Source: Saccharum officinarum (taxonomy: Eukaryota > Streptophyta > Magnoliopsida > Poales > Poaceae). From it: a stretch of DNA of 64,000 nt. Positions 1 through 12,019 of this stretch are shown here, in pieces. The stretch is from the NCBI GenBank assembly GCA_020631735.1, contig CM036188.1:14054214-14118213 (forward strand). The letters are read 5' to 3'. Position 1 is the first letter of the stretch. Every line of letters starts with the position of its first letter. The notes under the pieces are model-generated. The model made no database searches. It saw only the letters and a program-made list of their open reading frames with translations, and had not been told where the DNA came from. The translations under genes and the position numbers were made by a program.

Positions 1-560
1 TTGACTCTTCGCTAGACTCTGGATATAACTCATCACAAAAGGCATTGTTTGGTAGATATATACTATGTCTATTAATGAATGATACCAATCTTATAGATCT
101 TATCTTATAAATAAATAAAGGCATTGTTTGGTGGAGCTCCAGAAAAGCTAAGTATTTGTACCTTCAAGAAAAGTTGCATTTAGAATTAAGGTACAACGAG
201 GGCATTTAGGAGATTCGTTTTCTCACTTGGTACAATTATTTAAATATCTAGATCTAGAGCATATGCATCAATCACCGCTCAGTAAACAAATGGCACCAAA
301 AGTAAACTATGTGCACACGAAAGGTTTCTTAAGGAGCGAGTTAGTGGTAATATCCACAGATACTCCGTATAAATCATCCTAATCACATCTAATTTTCCTA
401 GATCGCCTAACATAAACAAGAATACAAAAATGTCGTTTAAGAAAAAAAAAGTGCACCTTCCTATACAAATTAAAAAAAGAAACTTTGCCATTTTACAACC
501 AACCATTTCGAAATCCGAATTCAGAACTGGGCAGAAACTTTTTTTTTATGTTTCTATTTC
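1..560. other. Intergenic sequence upstream of the actin gene
   Basis: This stretch is AT-rich and has no convincing coding region. A 16-base word (aaaggcattgtttggt) occurs twice, near 38 and near 117. The second copy runs into ggtggagctcc, a phrase seen at ends of grass MITEs, so a degraded MITE is possible but cannot be delimited. Confidence 0.4.
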
Positions 561-604
561 TCTTTTTTTTCAATTAATTTTCTGCCACCCGAGAGGGATG
601 CGCG

Positions 605-612
605 TATAAAAA
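605..612 (+). promoter_or_regulatory. TATA box of the actin gene
   Basis: The motif tataaaaa lies about 30 bp before the expected start of the leader exon. The leader then runs through a CT-rich stretch to a clear donor site at 743. The position relative to the leader exon is what one expects for a plant core promoter. Confidence 0.7.
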
Positions 613-742
613 CCGGTGAAACCCTTGGCTCTCCTCACTTGGCCACCACAACCACTTCTCCCCTGTTTCCTCTCGTGCGTTCTCCGTGGGAAGCACTCGC
701 GGCCGGCGGCAGCGGCAGCGGCAGGTTCTCCTAGATCTCCGG

Positions 743-1620
743 GTAAGTTTGAAAATAAAAGAGGGAAGGTTGGAGGAATTAGTTCCGAATCTTTCTCCAT
801 TGCGATTTTCGTGGCGTCGAGTTTAGTCTGAAGCGCGCAGTTCATCCCATTCCTGCGCACAGTAGATCAGATCCGATTTGTTCCTGCGGCATTCCGGTTG
901 CTGGGCCCTTGTTGCCGATTAGTTATCTGCACAAACCGCGGCCAAGCAGTTCTTGCGGGGTCACAAGAAGGAGATAAACAGTTCGCCCATCTTGCCTCGC
1001 AAGGATGACCGCCCGTTAATGCGTTTTTGTTTGATGGGCCTGGTTTAGTTCTCAATTCCTCTCCCAAAATTCCACTATGTAAAAATGAGATTTCTCATCA
1101 CATAATACGTGCAGTACTAAACGTAGATGAAACTAAAAACTAATTGCACAGTTTTGTTGTACTTTGCGAGATTAACCTTTTGAGTTTAATTAATCAATTT
1201 TTGGACAATTTTTTTGCACGCTACGTAGCGCGCAGTGCCGAGTCGGTGACCCCGACTCGGGATCTAAACACGGCCCTGATTTCTGAATAAAGATAGTCAT
1301 TATTCGATTCCGGGATAATGGGATTTCATTTGGTCCCTGCGTAAGGTGCTATTGGTTGCAGAAACTGTGCAGGTTCTGTAGATTTAGATGAATCACAGTG
1401 TCAAGAGAGACAAGATTCACCTGAATCCTTTTGTTAAATTAGAAAATAGAGATGATCCAAGGTCCTGTGTCTCAGTGGAACTGGATAGTCGTAATGAGTG
1501 TTTTTGTCCTGTTTCCTTTGCTGAAAATGCTGTTAATACCAAAGCTTTCTGCTGTTTCCTATTGAGATAGATATTCTGTTCCTGATTTTTACCCTTTGTC
1601 TCCTTGTGTTTTTGTTCCAG
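743..1620 (+). promoter_or_regulatory. Leader (5' UTR) intron of the actin gene
   Basis: The intron starts gtaagt at 743 and ends ttccag at 1620, 12 bases before the start codon. In rice Act1 and maize actins the equivalent intron enhances expression. Here it has picked up a Tourist-type MITE remnant (1037-1215) and two short palindromes (about 1219-1232 and 1236-1259). Confidence 0.85.
1037..1215 (+). mobile_element. Tourist-type MITE remnant in the actin leader intron
   Basis: The left end ggcctggtttagttctc and the interior (actaattgcacagttttgtt, tactttgcgaga) match the better-preserved copies at 15544-15808 and 44302-44535. The right terminus has been lost and is replaced by the palindromic stretch after 1215. 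Confidence 0.7.
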
Positions 1621-1632
1621 AATCCGTAGCAA

Positions 1633-3061
<1,429 letters not shown>

Positions 3062-3309
3062 GCTCAAGGCCCGTCCCCCTTCAGCTCCATTTTATGTATT
3101 CCTTTCCTCGAGTGCTTTTCATGCAAGCTACTATGTTTGAGATTGCCGGCCTTTTGAGGAGGCAATGTTGTTGGATTTATATTTTTGTGGCTCACTACAA
3201 TGCATGCATTGCTCCAGCTCCTTTCCATGCCAAGTTTGCTGCTAGTGGTGAAAACATGAACCACCAAAAAAAAAAGAGGTTGGAAATTATTTAAGTACCT
3301 AGGATCATA

Positions 3310-4395
3310 TTGTAACTGTACTTGTGCGAGTAACATTATTGGTTCTCTTTGTACATCCATCTCTGAGACATGCAATTCGTTTGATTGGTTTGCTACTTCT
3401 GTGAATGATTTCTCGGCGCTGGTTGTTGTGACATTGTCATCCCACAAGTTTCAAGCTTTTGAATGGCAACATCTCTGGGATTACGTTTGGCTGCTTGACT
3501 GATTGTCAGTCCCCAGATATGTGGATTTCTGATTGCTGAATTTCATGTGCTGCTGCCTGCTAAAAGTTGTTCCCATGTTACTGTTAAAAAGGTACCGTAG
3601 CGACTGCATGAATTCAGGAACATGGGTTGCCGGTTGCCCTCTGTGTGATGTCTGCGCCTAACATGGGCAGGGCAGCTGCTTTCGCAGGAGGGACCAGACC
3701 ATTTGCTCCTTCCAGCTTCCTTTCAGTACCCGCGGAGTGATTGCTTGTGCTCTAAATGACACCTTTTAATTGTGGCTTTTGATTGCAATTACATTTGATA
3801 TGAGCATTTCCAGCTGCTCGGCAGCCAAAGATTCTGAATGACCGTGCAATGGTCCGGAGAAGGTTTTGCATTGGTAAATGTAGTGTGTATACTCTCTCAT
3901 TTACCCATAATTCTTCAGGTGTACCCCTATTTACCTGATGATGAGAAAGCAGGTAAATAGTGTCGAAAATACCAAACCCATTTTTGGTTTGCAAAGAAAT
4001 GGACAAACTGACCCAGTAACTGCGACTTACTTTTTGTCTGGCTTTCCAAAAAAAAGACGGACTCCTACGTAGTACTTGCTAGCAAGAAGGCGCGACACTG
4101 ACGTTGGGCACTCGGGCTCTAATGGGCCTACAATTTCATTCTGGGCCAAATTATGACGGGTTGGTGACTTAGGTGGGCCAACAGAGGGGCCCACGTTAAA
4201 ATAACCCACGTGCCAGGGCCAGGGCGCCACACGCGCACAGCGCCGCGCACCCGCCCACAGTTTCAGCCCACCGCCGTGCCTGACACGCGGGCTCCACGTT
4301 TCACGCCCCGCATGTCAGAGAGAGCGGTCGGACGGCGTCCCCGGACACGCACGGCGCGTCGCTTTCAGTTCGTGCTCCAGCCTTTCGGTATAGTT
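3310..4395. other. Actin 3' UTR and intergenic DNA
   Basis: The first 100-200 bases are probably the actin 3' untranslated region and polyadenylation zone. The rest holds only short open frames with no recognisable domain. A GC-rich patch around 4200-4380 precedes the first of two Tourist MITEs. No gene is supported. Confidence 0.5.
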
Positions 4396-4636
4396 GGGTT
4401 GTTCAGTTCGTGAAAAAGTTTGGGTTCGGCTACTGTAGCACTTTTCGTTTTATTTGATAATTTGTGTTTAATTATAGACTAATTAGGCTTAAAAGATTTA
4501 TCTCGTGATTTACAACTAAACTGTGTAATTAGTTTTTTCTTTCGTCTATATTTAGTACTCCATGCATGTGCCGTAAGATTCGATGTGACAGGTACTGTGT
4601 AAACTTTTTTGAGTTGTATGGGCAACTAAACAGTCA
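4396..4636 (-). mobile_element. Tourist-type MITE, first arm of an inverted pair
   Basis: The family interior is recognisable: tgtagcacttttcgttttat, gactaattaggctt, ctccatgcatgtgccgtaag. The right end reads caactaaacagtcac and is followed by tta. It lies in opposite orientation to the copy at 4672-4912, with only about 35 bp between them. Confidence 0.75.
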
Positions 4637-4671
4637 CTTAATGGCTTTTCCCGTCATCGTCGGCTCGGCTC

Positions 4672-4912
4672 GGAGCCTGTTTAGTTCTTAAAAAAATAAA
4701 AAGTGCTACAGTATTTGTCACACCAAATCTTACGGCACATGTATGGATATTAAATGTAGATGAAAGAAAATACTAATTATACAGTTTAGTTGTAAATCAC
4801 GAGACAAATCTTTTAAATCTAATTAGTCCATAATTAGACACAAATTATCAAATAAAACGAAAAGTGCTACGGTAATCGAACCCAAAAAAATCCCCCAACT
4901 AAACAGGCCCTC
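4672..4912 (+). mobile_element. Tourist-type MITE, second arm of an inverted pair
   Basis: Ends are ggagcctgtttagttc and caactaaacaggccct. The interior is the reverse complement of the 4396-4636 copy, for example cttacggcacatgtatgg and ctaattagtccataattag. Its right end is only about 30 bp upstream of the trihelix gene's TATA box. Confidence 0.8.
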
Positions 4913-4940
4913 TGGCTGCCAACCCCAAGAACAGCCCTGT

Positions 4941-4948
4941 TATAAAAA
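4941..4948 (+). promoter_or_regulatory. TATA box of the trihelix gene
   Basis: The motif tataaaaa lies about 150 bp before the donor site at 5091 that ends the GC-rich leader exon. It is the only good TATA between the MITE pair and that exon, so transcription probably starts near 4970. Confidence 0.55.
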
Positions 4949-5914
4949 AAAAACCAAGAACTGCCCTGCCTAGGGAAGGACCGAAGGGGAGCGGGGGAGG
5001 TGCGTAGCTGGTGGCGTGCGAGTGGCAACCGGACAGAGGCGCCGCGGGACTCTTCTCCTCGCCGGCCGGGCGCGCCGTGCCGCGACGACGGTGAGCTTGC
5101 CCCCTCGCTTCCTTTTTGGGACATGGTGTGTTGTACTGCTGTGTGTGGCTGCCGTCCTTTTTTTTCCTTTCTTTCTCTGCTGCCGTTTCGGTGAGGCCAA
5201 TGTGCTGTTCCTGGTGTGGGGGAGATCATGGATGGAATAGGCCTTAGTGGAATAGTGGGCAGGTGATTCTTGCTCCGTTGGTAGGCTGCTTGTGTAGGAC
5301 TAGGACTACCGTCGTCGGCGCAGATTCGTTCTTGTCGATAATAGGTGTCCGGTGAATCGATGGGTGATGGAGTTCCTTCTTCACCTTTGATTGAAGCTCC
5401 GCGAAGTCTCAGTTGTATAGGGCTTAGCATGAGATCTATTGGGGCTAGGCGAAGAAATGGTTTCCTGGTGGTGGTACTGGCTCTACAATCTTGCCCTGTT
5501 TGGACATATCTTCTTATCCCAATGTGGATTTGATGCTTGCTACATCATTGTGATCCTAAATAAAATCATTATTAGATACAGATGGCTCTTTTGGAAAGAA
5601 TCTGTGTCTTGGGTGTGGGGAAGAGCAGCTCCTTATGTTCACCTTTAGATGGCTACCCATTTAGGAGGCGTTTGTTGTCAACAAACTCATTGCTGAAGCA
5701 CGAAAAGACTGCTACCACTAGCTATAGGCTTCACCACACTAATTTTGTGGAAATTTTCAGATAGTGAAGTCAGTCACTTACTCACTTCTCAAGGGCTCAG
5801 TGTTATATCAAAATGGCGTCTTTGATGACTAGGTGAACAAATGGTTCTCTTATATAAGTCAATGCAGCTGATTTGGCGCGGAGCCGTGTTTGCCCTGTGT
5901 ATACAGTTCAGAAT

Positions 5915-6553
5915 CAGGGGCGGAGCCAGGATTCAGATATAGGGGGGGGGGGGGGGGGGGGGCGGACGCACACTAAGTGTCGACAAAAATTATATAGTAC
6001 CCACAGGAGATCTTGATGTTGGCTTAAAAAATTGCGGAATTTGATGTTGGCTTAAAAATCTGCAATAAATTACCTTTAATCTCTTTATCTTAAAAAAATG
6101 CTACTCCCTCCGTCATATTTTGACTTTAAAATTTGTACTGAAATAATGCATTCGACATGGTGTATGCTTAGATTTGGCATAATTGGGGATCCTTTATTGA
6201 GTTCAATCTATGGGTTTGCGCCATTTAAAGATTCCCTTAAGTTGCCTTAATTTTTTTTTTTGGAATACACTATATTATAGGACGAAGGAAGTAAATATCT
6301 AAATTTTGAAGATAAGAATTGAAGGGACATTCTTCATAGATCAATAATTCATGTCATATATGTATTTTATTTAGCCACTTAACATAAGATAATCAAGAGA
6401 TATATTTGAGAAAAGCAATCTAAAATTAGTTAGTACATCTTGTTTATTTATAATCTCTAGTGATTAGTGAGACATAACTAAAAATAGTAATGAAAACTAT
6501 GCAACGTTAGGGGGGGCCAGGCCCCTGCCCGCCCCCCCTTGTCTCCGCCCCTG
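5915..6553. mobile_element. Non-autonomous hAT element in the trihelix leader intron
   Basis: The ends are inverted repeats, CAGGGGCGGAGCCAGG at the left and tctccgcccctg at the right. They are flanked by a perfect 8-bp target duplication, TTCAGAAT, at 5907-5914 and 6554-6561. CAGGG termini with an 8-bp duplication are diagnostic of hAT. There is no transposase, so it depends on another element. Runs of more than 20 G near the left end and C/G runs near the right end are odd. A Stowaway MITE is nested inside. Confidence 0.9.
6104..6291. mobile_element. Stowaway-type MITE nested in the hAT element
   Basis: Left end ctccctccgtc and right end gacgaaggaag are inverted repeats, each flanked by TA (6102-6103 and 6292-6293), the Stowaway target. 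It lies wholly inside the hAT element and so inserted into it. Confidence 0.75.
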
Positions 6554-6977
6554 TTCAGAATTGCACAGTGTCCTCTTGCGGTCCCTGCAATGTTTCCTTT
6601 TCATGCTGCCGCACTTATTTGGTTACAAATTTATGATATCATCAATGCCATCAGGAAGATTTGCTGGGCTGAATGGTTTCATTTGTATACCACTGTGCAA
6701 TTTATCTCTAGAGAAATATGGTACTTAATTGTGTCATCAAATTCCACATTTTTCCTTTGATCTTAGGTGATCCTGCTAAAAATTTGAACTCTGGTTTTGC
6801 TGTGTGGTTTGACACTTATAAAAAAGTGAAATATACATGAAATGGATTTTAAAATTTCATCCCAAATTGCCTTTTCAGGTGATACCATGGTATTGATGTG
6901 AAGTTTTGTGGCACTTCCTGCATCCCTTATATGGTATTAACAATATTTTTAATTGTCTGGGTGATCCATTTGAGCAA

Positions 6978-8288
6978 ATGGAAGGCAACGACCTACCCCC
7001 TGGAAACATGTTGCAAGGGGTTCCCTATGATACTTTAGACTTACGTGGCAGCTCAATGCAAAAGCATGCTCCAAACTCTGGAAAACAGATCTTCAGCAGC
7101 TCCCAGATGCCGGGGACTTTCACAATGTCTATGACCAGGGCTACAGAGCCTGATGACTTTCCTGGATTTCAGTTCAAAGAACATGGAAATAGTGATGACC
7201 ACCACCACCAACACCATAGTCATCACTCAAAGAACTGCAAGAGTGATGGTGAGGAACATGATGTGGCTGAAGATGCTACTGATACCCCAAGTGGCAAAGG
7301 CAAGAAGGGCTCTGCATGGCATCGGATGAAGTGGACAGATTCAATGGTAAAACTTTTGATTACAGCAGTGTCTTACACTGGAGATGATCATGGTGCTGAT
7401 TCCGGTGGTGGCAGGAGGAACTTTACAATAATGCAGAAGAAGGGCAAATGGAAGGCGATATCGAAGGTTATGGGAGAGAGAGGCTGCCACGTGTCACCGC
7501 AACAGTGCGAGGACAAGTTCAATGACCTTAACAAGAGATACAAAAGGCTGACAGACATCCTTGGTAGGGGCACTGCTTGCAATGTTGTGGCTAATCCATC
7601 ACTTCTTGATAGCATGAATCATCTTTCTGATAAGATGAAAGACGATGCAAAAAAGATACTTAGCTCAAAGCACCTATTTTATGAGGAGATGTGTTCCTAC
7701 CACAACAACAACCGTGTAAATTTGCCTGAAGATCATGCACTTCAGCATTCACTACTGCTTGCCCTTAGATGTAAAGAGGAGCATGATCCTCGGAGGGATC
7801 CAAGTGGAGATGCTGATGAAGACGATCAAAGTGCGGATTCTGATTATGAGGAGAATGACGAAGAGCAACATCCTGTGCATACAAACATGAGGGAGCCCTC
7901 AACGCACAAAAGGAAGCGCCACAGTGATGTGGCTTTGGTCACATCAAGCTCTCATGAAGGCAGTGAGAGGTCTGATCCCCATGGTGTCACAGTGGACATC
8001 AACAAGGCTTTCACAGATGCAACCAACATGGTTTTGTTGCAACAGGACTTGGCTTCACAAGCCATAGAGATTCAGAAACGTCGCTTGCAGATTGAAGCAC
8101 AGGAACTGGAACTCACAAAGCAACGTCTCAAGTGGGAGCGGTTCAGGAAGAAGAAGGACAAGGAGATAGAAAAAATGGCATTGGAGAATGAACATATGAT
8201 GATTGAGAACAAACGCTTGGAACTTGAGCTGAGACATAAGGAGTTAGAGCTAGATCTTAAGCTGAAAGGCCAGGGGAACCATCCGTAA
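6978..8288 (+). CDS. Trihelix (GT-factor) transcription factor
   Basis: A nuclear DNA-binding protein of the plant trihelix family, closest in layout to the GT-gamma-type clade (clade placement is my inference). The leader exon (about 4972-5090) is spliced to an exon beginning at 6879 over a 1.8-kb intron that holds a hAT element. An upstream in-frame ATG exists at 6906, but the ATG at 6978 (MEGNDLPPGNM...) fits the family's amino end better; a tiny uORF starts at 6887. The product is 436 residues. Around residues 74-86 is a His-rich stretch. Residues 112-195 form the Myb/SANT-like trihelix domain with its conserved Trp (WHRMKWTDSMVKLL, KGKWKAISKVM) and CEDKFNDLNKRYKRL. An acidic segment lies near 276-296. 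A long charged coiled coil near 350-436 probably mediates dimerisation. No defects are seen. A decayed partial copy lies at 14645-16045. Confidence 0.92.
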   Translation: MEGNDLPPGNMLQGVPYDTLDLRGSSMQKHAPNSGKQIFSSSQMPGTFTMSMTRATEPDDFPGFQFKEHGNSDDHHHQHHSHHSKNCKSDGEEHDVAEDATDTPSGKGKKGSAWHRMKWTDSMVKLLITAVSYTGDDHGADSGGGRRNFTIMQKKGKWKAISKVMGERGCHVSPQQCEDKFNDLNKRYKRLTDILGRGTACNVVANPSLLDSMNHLSDKMKDDAKKILSSKHLFYEEMCSYHNNNRVNLPEDHALQHSLLLALRCKEEHDPRRDPSGDADEDDQSADSDYEENDEEQHPVHTNMREPSTHKRKRHSDVALVTSSSHEGSERSDPHGVTVDINKAFTDATNMVLLQQDLASQAIEIQKRRLQIEAQELELTKQRLKWERFRKKKDKEIEKMALENEHMMIENKRLELELRHKELELDLKLKGQGNHP

Positions 8289-8299
8289 CTTTTGCTTGA

Positions 8300-9516
8300 T
8301 CAACACTACAATATGTAAGATGGTAAACAAGTAAGTGGGCTTTTGAACTATCTTTACTAAGGAAAGGCTTTATATTCATCATCTTGAGCAGATATTTTTT
8401 TATATGAACCTTTTCCGTTTTAATTTGCTAGATATGGAACTCATTCTTGTTTGTGTTTTCTGTTAATATAGACATCTTTTTATCTTATTTAAAAGTGCAT
8501 CAATGTTTGTCGTTGGAGGGAACCAAAAACATGTCATTAGTTTTAAGCCAGGCGATTCCTAACATTTCTGCTCATATTGGATTTGCATATAAGAAAAGCA
8601 TTGCTTTAATCAAGTTGTGACTGGCTACATTTCCTGTATCTATGCTAACTAGCAGGAACCCCGCACGATTCGCAGGCTAGGAAGCATAAAAATGTAGCAT
8701 GAGAGATTACAAACAATGTAAAGCACACAGCAAAGAATAAGCAATTATTTTTTCATGTCAGGATCAGGACAGAATAAATTTCTGAGTAGATATTAGATGG
8801 TATGAACCGTGTCTTAGGGGAAACTAATAGAACAGGAAAGATGCTCTTGATTACCACTCTCGATGCCTTTAGATATCCACATTCAGAAAGCTTGAATTTT
8901 ACAATTTTATTGAGTATGGCATGACGTACCCATGTGCTAAAAACAGCGTTGGTACACGGGTATACCGAAATTTCAGGATTGCCAATATCCATCCTTGTTA
9001 GGGTGCATCACTGTTGACAACTTGCGGCTGTAAAATAATCTTCTTGTAGGTAAGGTGGAGCTTAAGGTGGTACAAGAATCTTATCACCTGTAAGCAGAAA
9101 CAAAGAAAATTATATTGGTGAGGTATTATTGATCACATTTGGACTGGTAATGGGAAGAATAAGCTGAGAAGAATATTACGAAATTCCATTGAAACTGGTC
9201 TTGTTTTGCTAGGCTCATGTAAAATTATTATTATGTATAAAACAGGTTAAGGTCCATGCTTAGTAAAGCAAGAAAAATTTGCTACAGGACATGTAAAATG
9301 ATGCCGAGTTAGTGGTGAATACAAAAGAAAAGACTTTGGCTTCAAGCTAATGGCGCGTTTGGTTCTGGACGTGCTTTGCCTTGCTTTGCTGACACGGATG
9401 GGAATCATTAGCTTGTTGCATCAAGAAATCATTAGCTTTCATAGATGACGAGATCATGAGAATGTTTATAACATGTGACATGCTGACATGTGATGGAAAT
9501 TGCAGTGGTTCTAATA
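8300..9516. other. Trihelix 3' UTR and intergenic DNA
   Basis: The start of this stretch is the 3' untranslated region of the trihelix gene. The remainder is AT-rich with no coding region, RNA gene or clear transposon terminus that I can support. Confidence 0.5.
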
Positions 9517-9518
9517 TA

Positions 9519-9608
9519 CACCCTCCGTCCCTAAATGTTTGTCTCTAGAAAACCGTGTTTCCCTCACAGACACGTTTTCCGGGCGACCAACAAAAAGGGA
9601 CGGAGTAG
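9519..9608. mobile_element. Short Stowaway-type MITE
   Basis: Left end caccctccgtccc and right end gggacggagtag are inverted repeats flanked by TA at 9517-9518 and 9609-9610. Only 90 bp long, it is likely an internally deleted Stowaway. Confidence 0.65.
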
Positions 9609-9620
9609 TATACACATCTA

Positions 9621-9862
9621 GGGCCTTGTTTAGTTCGGGTGAAAAGTTGAAAACTTTTCAAGATTTCACATCACATCAAATCTTTGCACGTATGCATGGA
9701 GCATTAAATGTAGGTAAAAAATAATTAATTGCATAGTTTGTCTGTAATTTAGGAAACGAATCTTTTAAGCCTACGTAGACCATGATGGGATAATAATTAT
9801 CAAATACAAACGAAAGTATTACAGAACTTTTCAGGTAAAATTTTTGCCATCTAAACAAGGCT
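9621..9862 (+). mobile_element. Tourist-type MITE
   Basis: Ends gggccttgtttagttc and ctaaacaaggct are inverted repeats around the family interior (gcatggagcattaaatgtag, acgaatcttttaagcct). The target duplication is not clean. It abuts the Stowaway copy ending at 9608. Confidence 0.85.
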
Positions 9863-9897
9863 TAGGTTTCATCAAATGGTCAGGAATCAAATGTTAA

Positions 9898-10125
9898 GGC
9901 CATGTTTATTTCCCAAAAATTTTCAAGATTCCTCGTCACATCGAATATTTAGACACATGCATGAGCATTAAATGTAGACGAAAAAAATTAATTACATAGT
10001 TTGGTAGAAAACCACGAGACGAATCTTTTGAGCCTAATTAGTTCATGATTGACACTAATTGATAAATACAAACGAAAGTACTACAGTAACTAAAGCCAAA
10101 AAAAATTCGCGAACTAAACACACCC
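9898..10125 (+). mobile_element. Tourist-type MITE with TAA target duplication
   Basis: Begins ggccatgtttatttcc and ends gaactaaacacaccc. TAA flanks it at 9895-9897 and 10126-10128, the 3-bp duplication expected of PIF/Harbinger-type Tourist elements. It lies about 35 bp from the previous copy, in the same orientation. Confidence 0.9.
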
Positions 10126-10128
10126 TAA

Positions 10129-11028
10129 GTCGCTGTCAGCATTGAAGACGTCACTCATACTCTAAAAAGTAACAGTTGGTTCGGGTAGCATCAGTCTTAA
10201 CAGTATAACTGAAAAGCATCTACAAACAATAGGCAGTAGTGCACATAATATGGTATGAACTCACTTATAATTCCATTATTTTGTATACCTGGCTGGATAA
10301 CCTTGCAATATATTATCAATATAGCTATGGTATGGTGAAGCCTATACACAGTATGTTCATGGTAGTTTAGCCATCTTAGCATGCATAGCCAAAATAAATC
10401 AAAATTATATGTTCACTGTTGTCTGTCATTTGAGTGCGCTATGATTACTAGAGTTTAGGTCGACAGAGGGTGCTCTATGTTGAAAACAGCTTGGTCCTAT
10501 ATGTGGCCATTCTGAACTGCTTCCGTGCTGCAGAGTTTGCAAGTCAACATTATTCAGCTTTTGATCGGTAGCATTTCCTGCACCACAAAGCAAAACCAAT
10601 GGATATTTATGTACATGCATACTGAAGCTGCAACGGGAGCACCTGTTAAGGTATACATAAGTAGCATAGAGGAATAGTTAGATGACTGCAAGGCGCTGAA
10701 CTGACGCAAAACTAGCAAGCAGGGCTCTTTTGGGCATTTCGTCGGTCACTTTTTTTTTCCACACTGGAAAAACCGAATTTCATTACCGCAGCAACGAAAT
10801 TACAACAAGTTTTCAGAACATGTCCAGCAGACCAACACAGTATACTAGCGATAAACCCATGCTCAGGCGTAGGATCACCAAGGAACCTATTCTAGAGCAC
10901 ACAACCACAGTTCCTAGAAGCTTAACCGCATTACATCGAACATGGACACGGCCAATGCTAACAAAACAAAACAAGACGTAAGAGCCTCCACAGCTCCCCA
11001 GAATCTGCGACTCGCCACCCTTTGTAGA
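10129..11028. other. Intergenic DNA; possible 3' UTR of a minus-strand gene
   Basis: No supported gene. The segment near 10770-11028, read on the minus strand, could be the 3' untranslated region of the possible small gene at 11029-11584. Otherwise I see nothing specific. Confidence 0.35.
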
Positions 11029-11584
11029 TCAACCAGCATACGGTACCAACTGCTGCTTTGCGACAGCCTGCTGGTTCTGCTTGTGGAAGAAGAGGGCTGC
11101 CGTCTTCACCACCTCTGCACCTTGGATGACCTGAGTCTTCAGCTCCTCATTCAACAGCCCTGCCCAATACGTAAGAAACGAACATATCATACAAACAATC
11201 TCAGTAGAAGATTTGATTCGTTTATTTTCAAAGCAAACGGCATTATGAGAACGCCAGATTGCCCAACAAACGGAGCATGCATTTGTGGGCTATGAGGCAG
11301 AATCTTATTAACCCACACCCAATATTGATCATTGTTGCTTGGTCTACAATCAGTTCCTAGAGAGTAAGCTAACAAACTATTTCGTCGGTCACTTGAAGGG
11401 CACAGAACACCAAGAGCAAAGGAAACAGCAGATGGGGAGCTCACGGTGCTTAGGGATGAAGGAGAAGCAATTGAAGACACACCACCATCCCATCTATGCT
11501 AGGAGATTGAAGCGCAATAGAGAGGAAATGGCAGTTTACCTCGCCGTGGATAGCAGACTGGGGCTCCGGTGTCATCCGCGCCAT
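11029..11584 (-). CDS. Possible small two-exon gene of unknown function
   Basis: On the minus strand a short ATG exon (11584-11540, MARMTPEPQSAIHGE) ends at a GT donor. A downstream exon begins after an AG at 11147-11146 and runs from 11145 to a TGA at 11029, with a compact sequence rich in Gln and Ala (ELKTQVIQGAEVV, ending QQLVPYAG). The joined product would be 53 residues. The second exon looks protein-like, but the reading frame also extends upstream (LLNE before ELK), so the true splice site or an extra exon is uncertain. I do not recognise the family. The GC-rich sequence beyond 11584 could be promoter and leader. It may also be a gene fragment carried by a transposon, since a 40-bp inverted repeat lies at 11893 and 13481. 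Confidence 0.3.
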
Positions 11585-11892
11585 GTGGGGAGGCGCTTGC
11601 TCGGGCGGCCTTCCTTGTGCCGCTCGGGAGACCTACGGCCGAACAGCCGGCACAGGGTCAGGCGCTCTGGTGGGCAGTGTGGGGAGCGGCCCTAGGGCGG
11701 ACACGATGGCGAGCGGAGGCAGTGCAGGAGGCAACTAAGGACGGGGCGAGTGTGGCGCGAGGGAGAGGCGGAGGGGACGGCGGAGGCAGAGGGAAGCGCT
11801 ATGGTTGCTGTGGCGGCGGAGGAAGCGCAGCGCGGCGCCGGGGCCTGAGTGCGTCCGGAGCGGCCCTGTCTAGCGTTGTGGGGGGTTGGGGG

Positions 11893-11932
11893 GGACCGAG
11901 ATCAGGTGCAGTCACAACTGCTACTGCAACTT
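11893..11932 (+). repeat. Left arm of a perfect 40-bp inverted repeat
   Basis: It starts ggaccgagatcaggtgcag and is the exact reverse complement (40 of 40 bases) of 13481-13520, 1.55 kb away. Both arms are next to G-rich runs. Confidence 0.9.
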
Positions 11933-12019
11933 TGGCAGTAGCACCTGATCCAACCATCCAACAAGGATTCAACGTCCAAGATCAAACCGAGAGGACCTCT
12001 CTAACCGGTAGCTGCTGAT

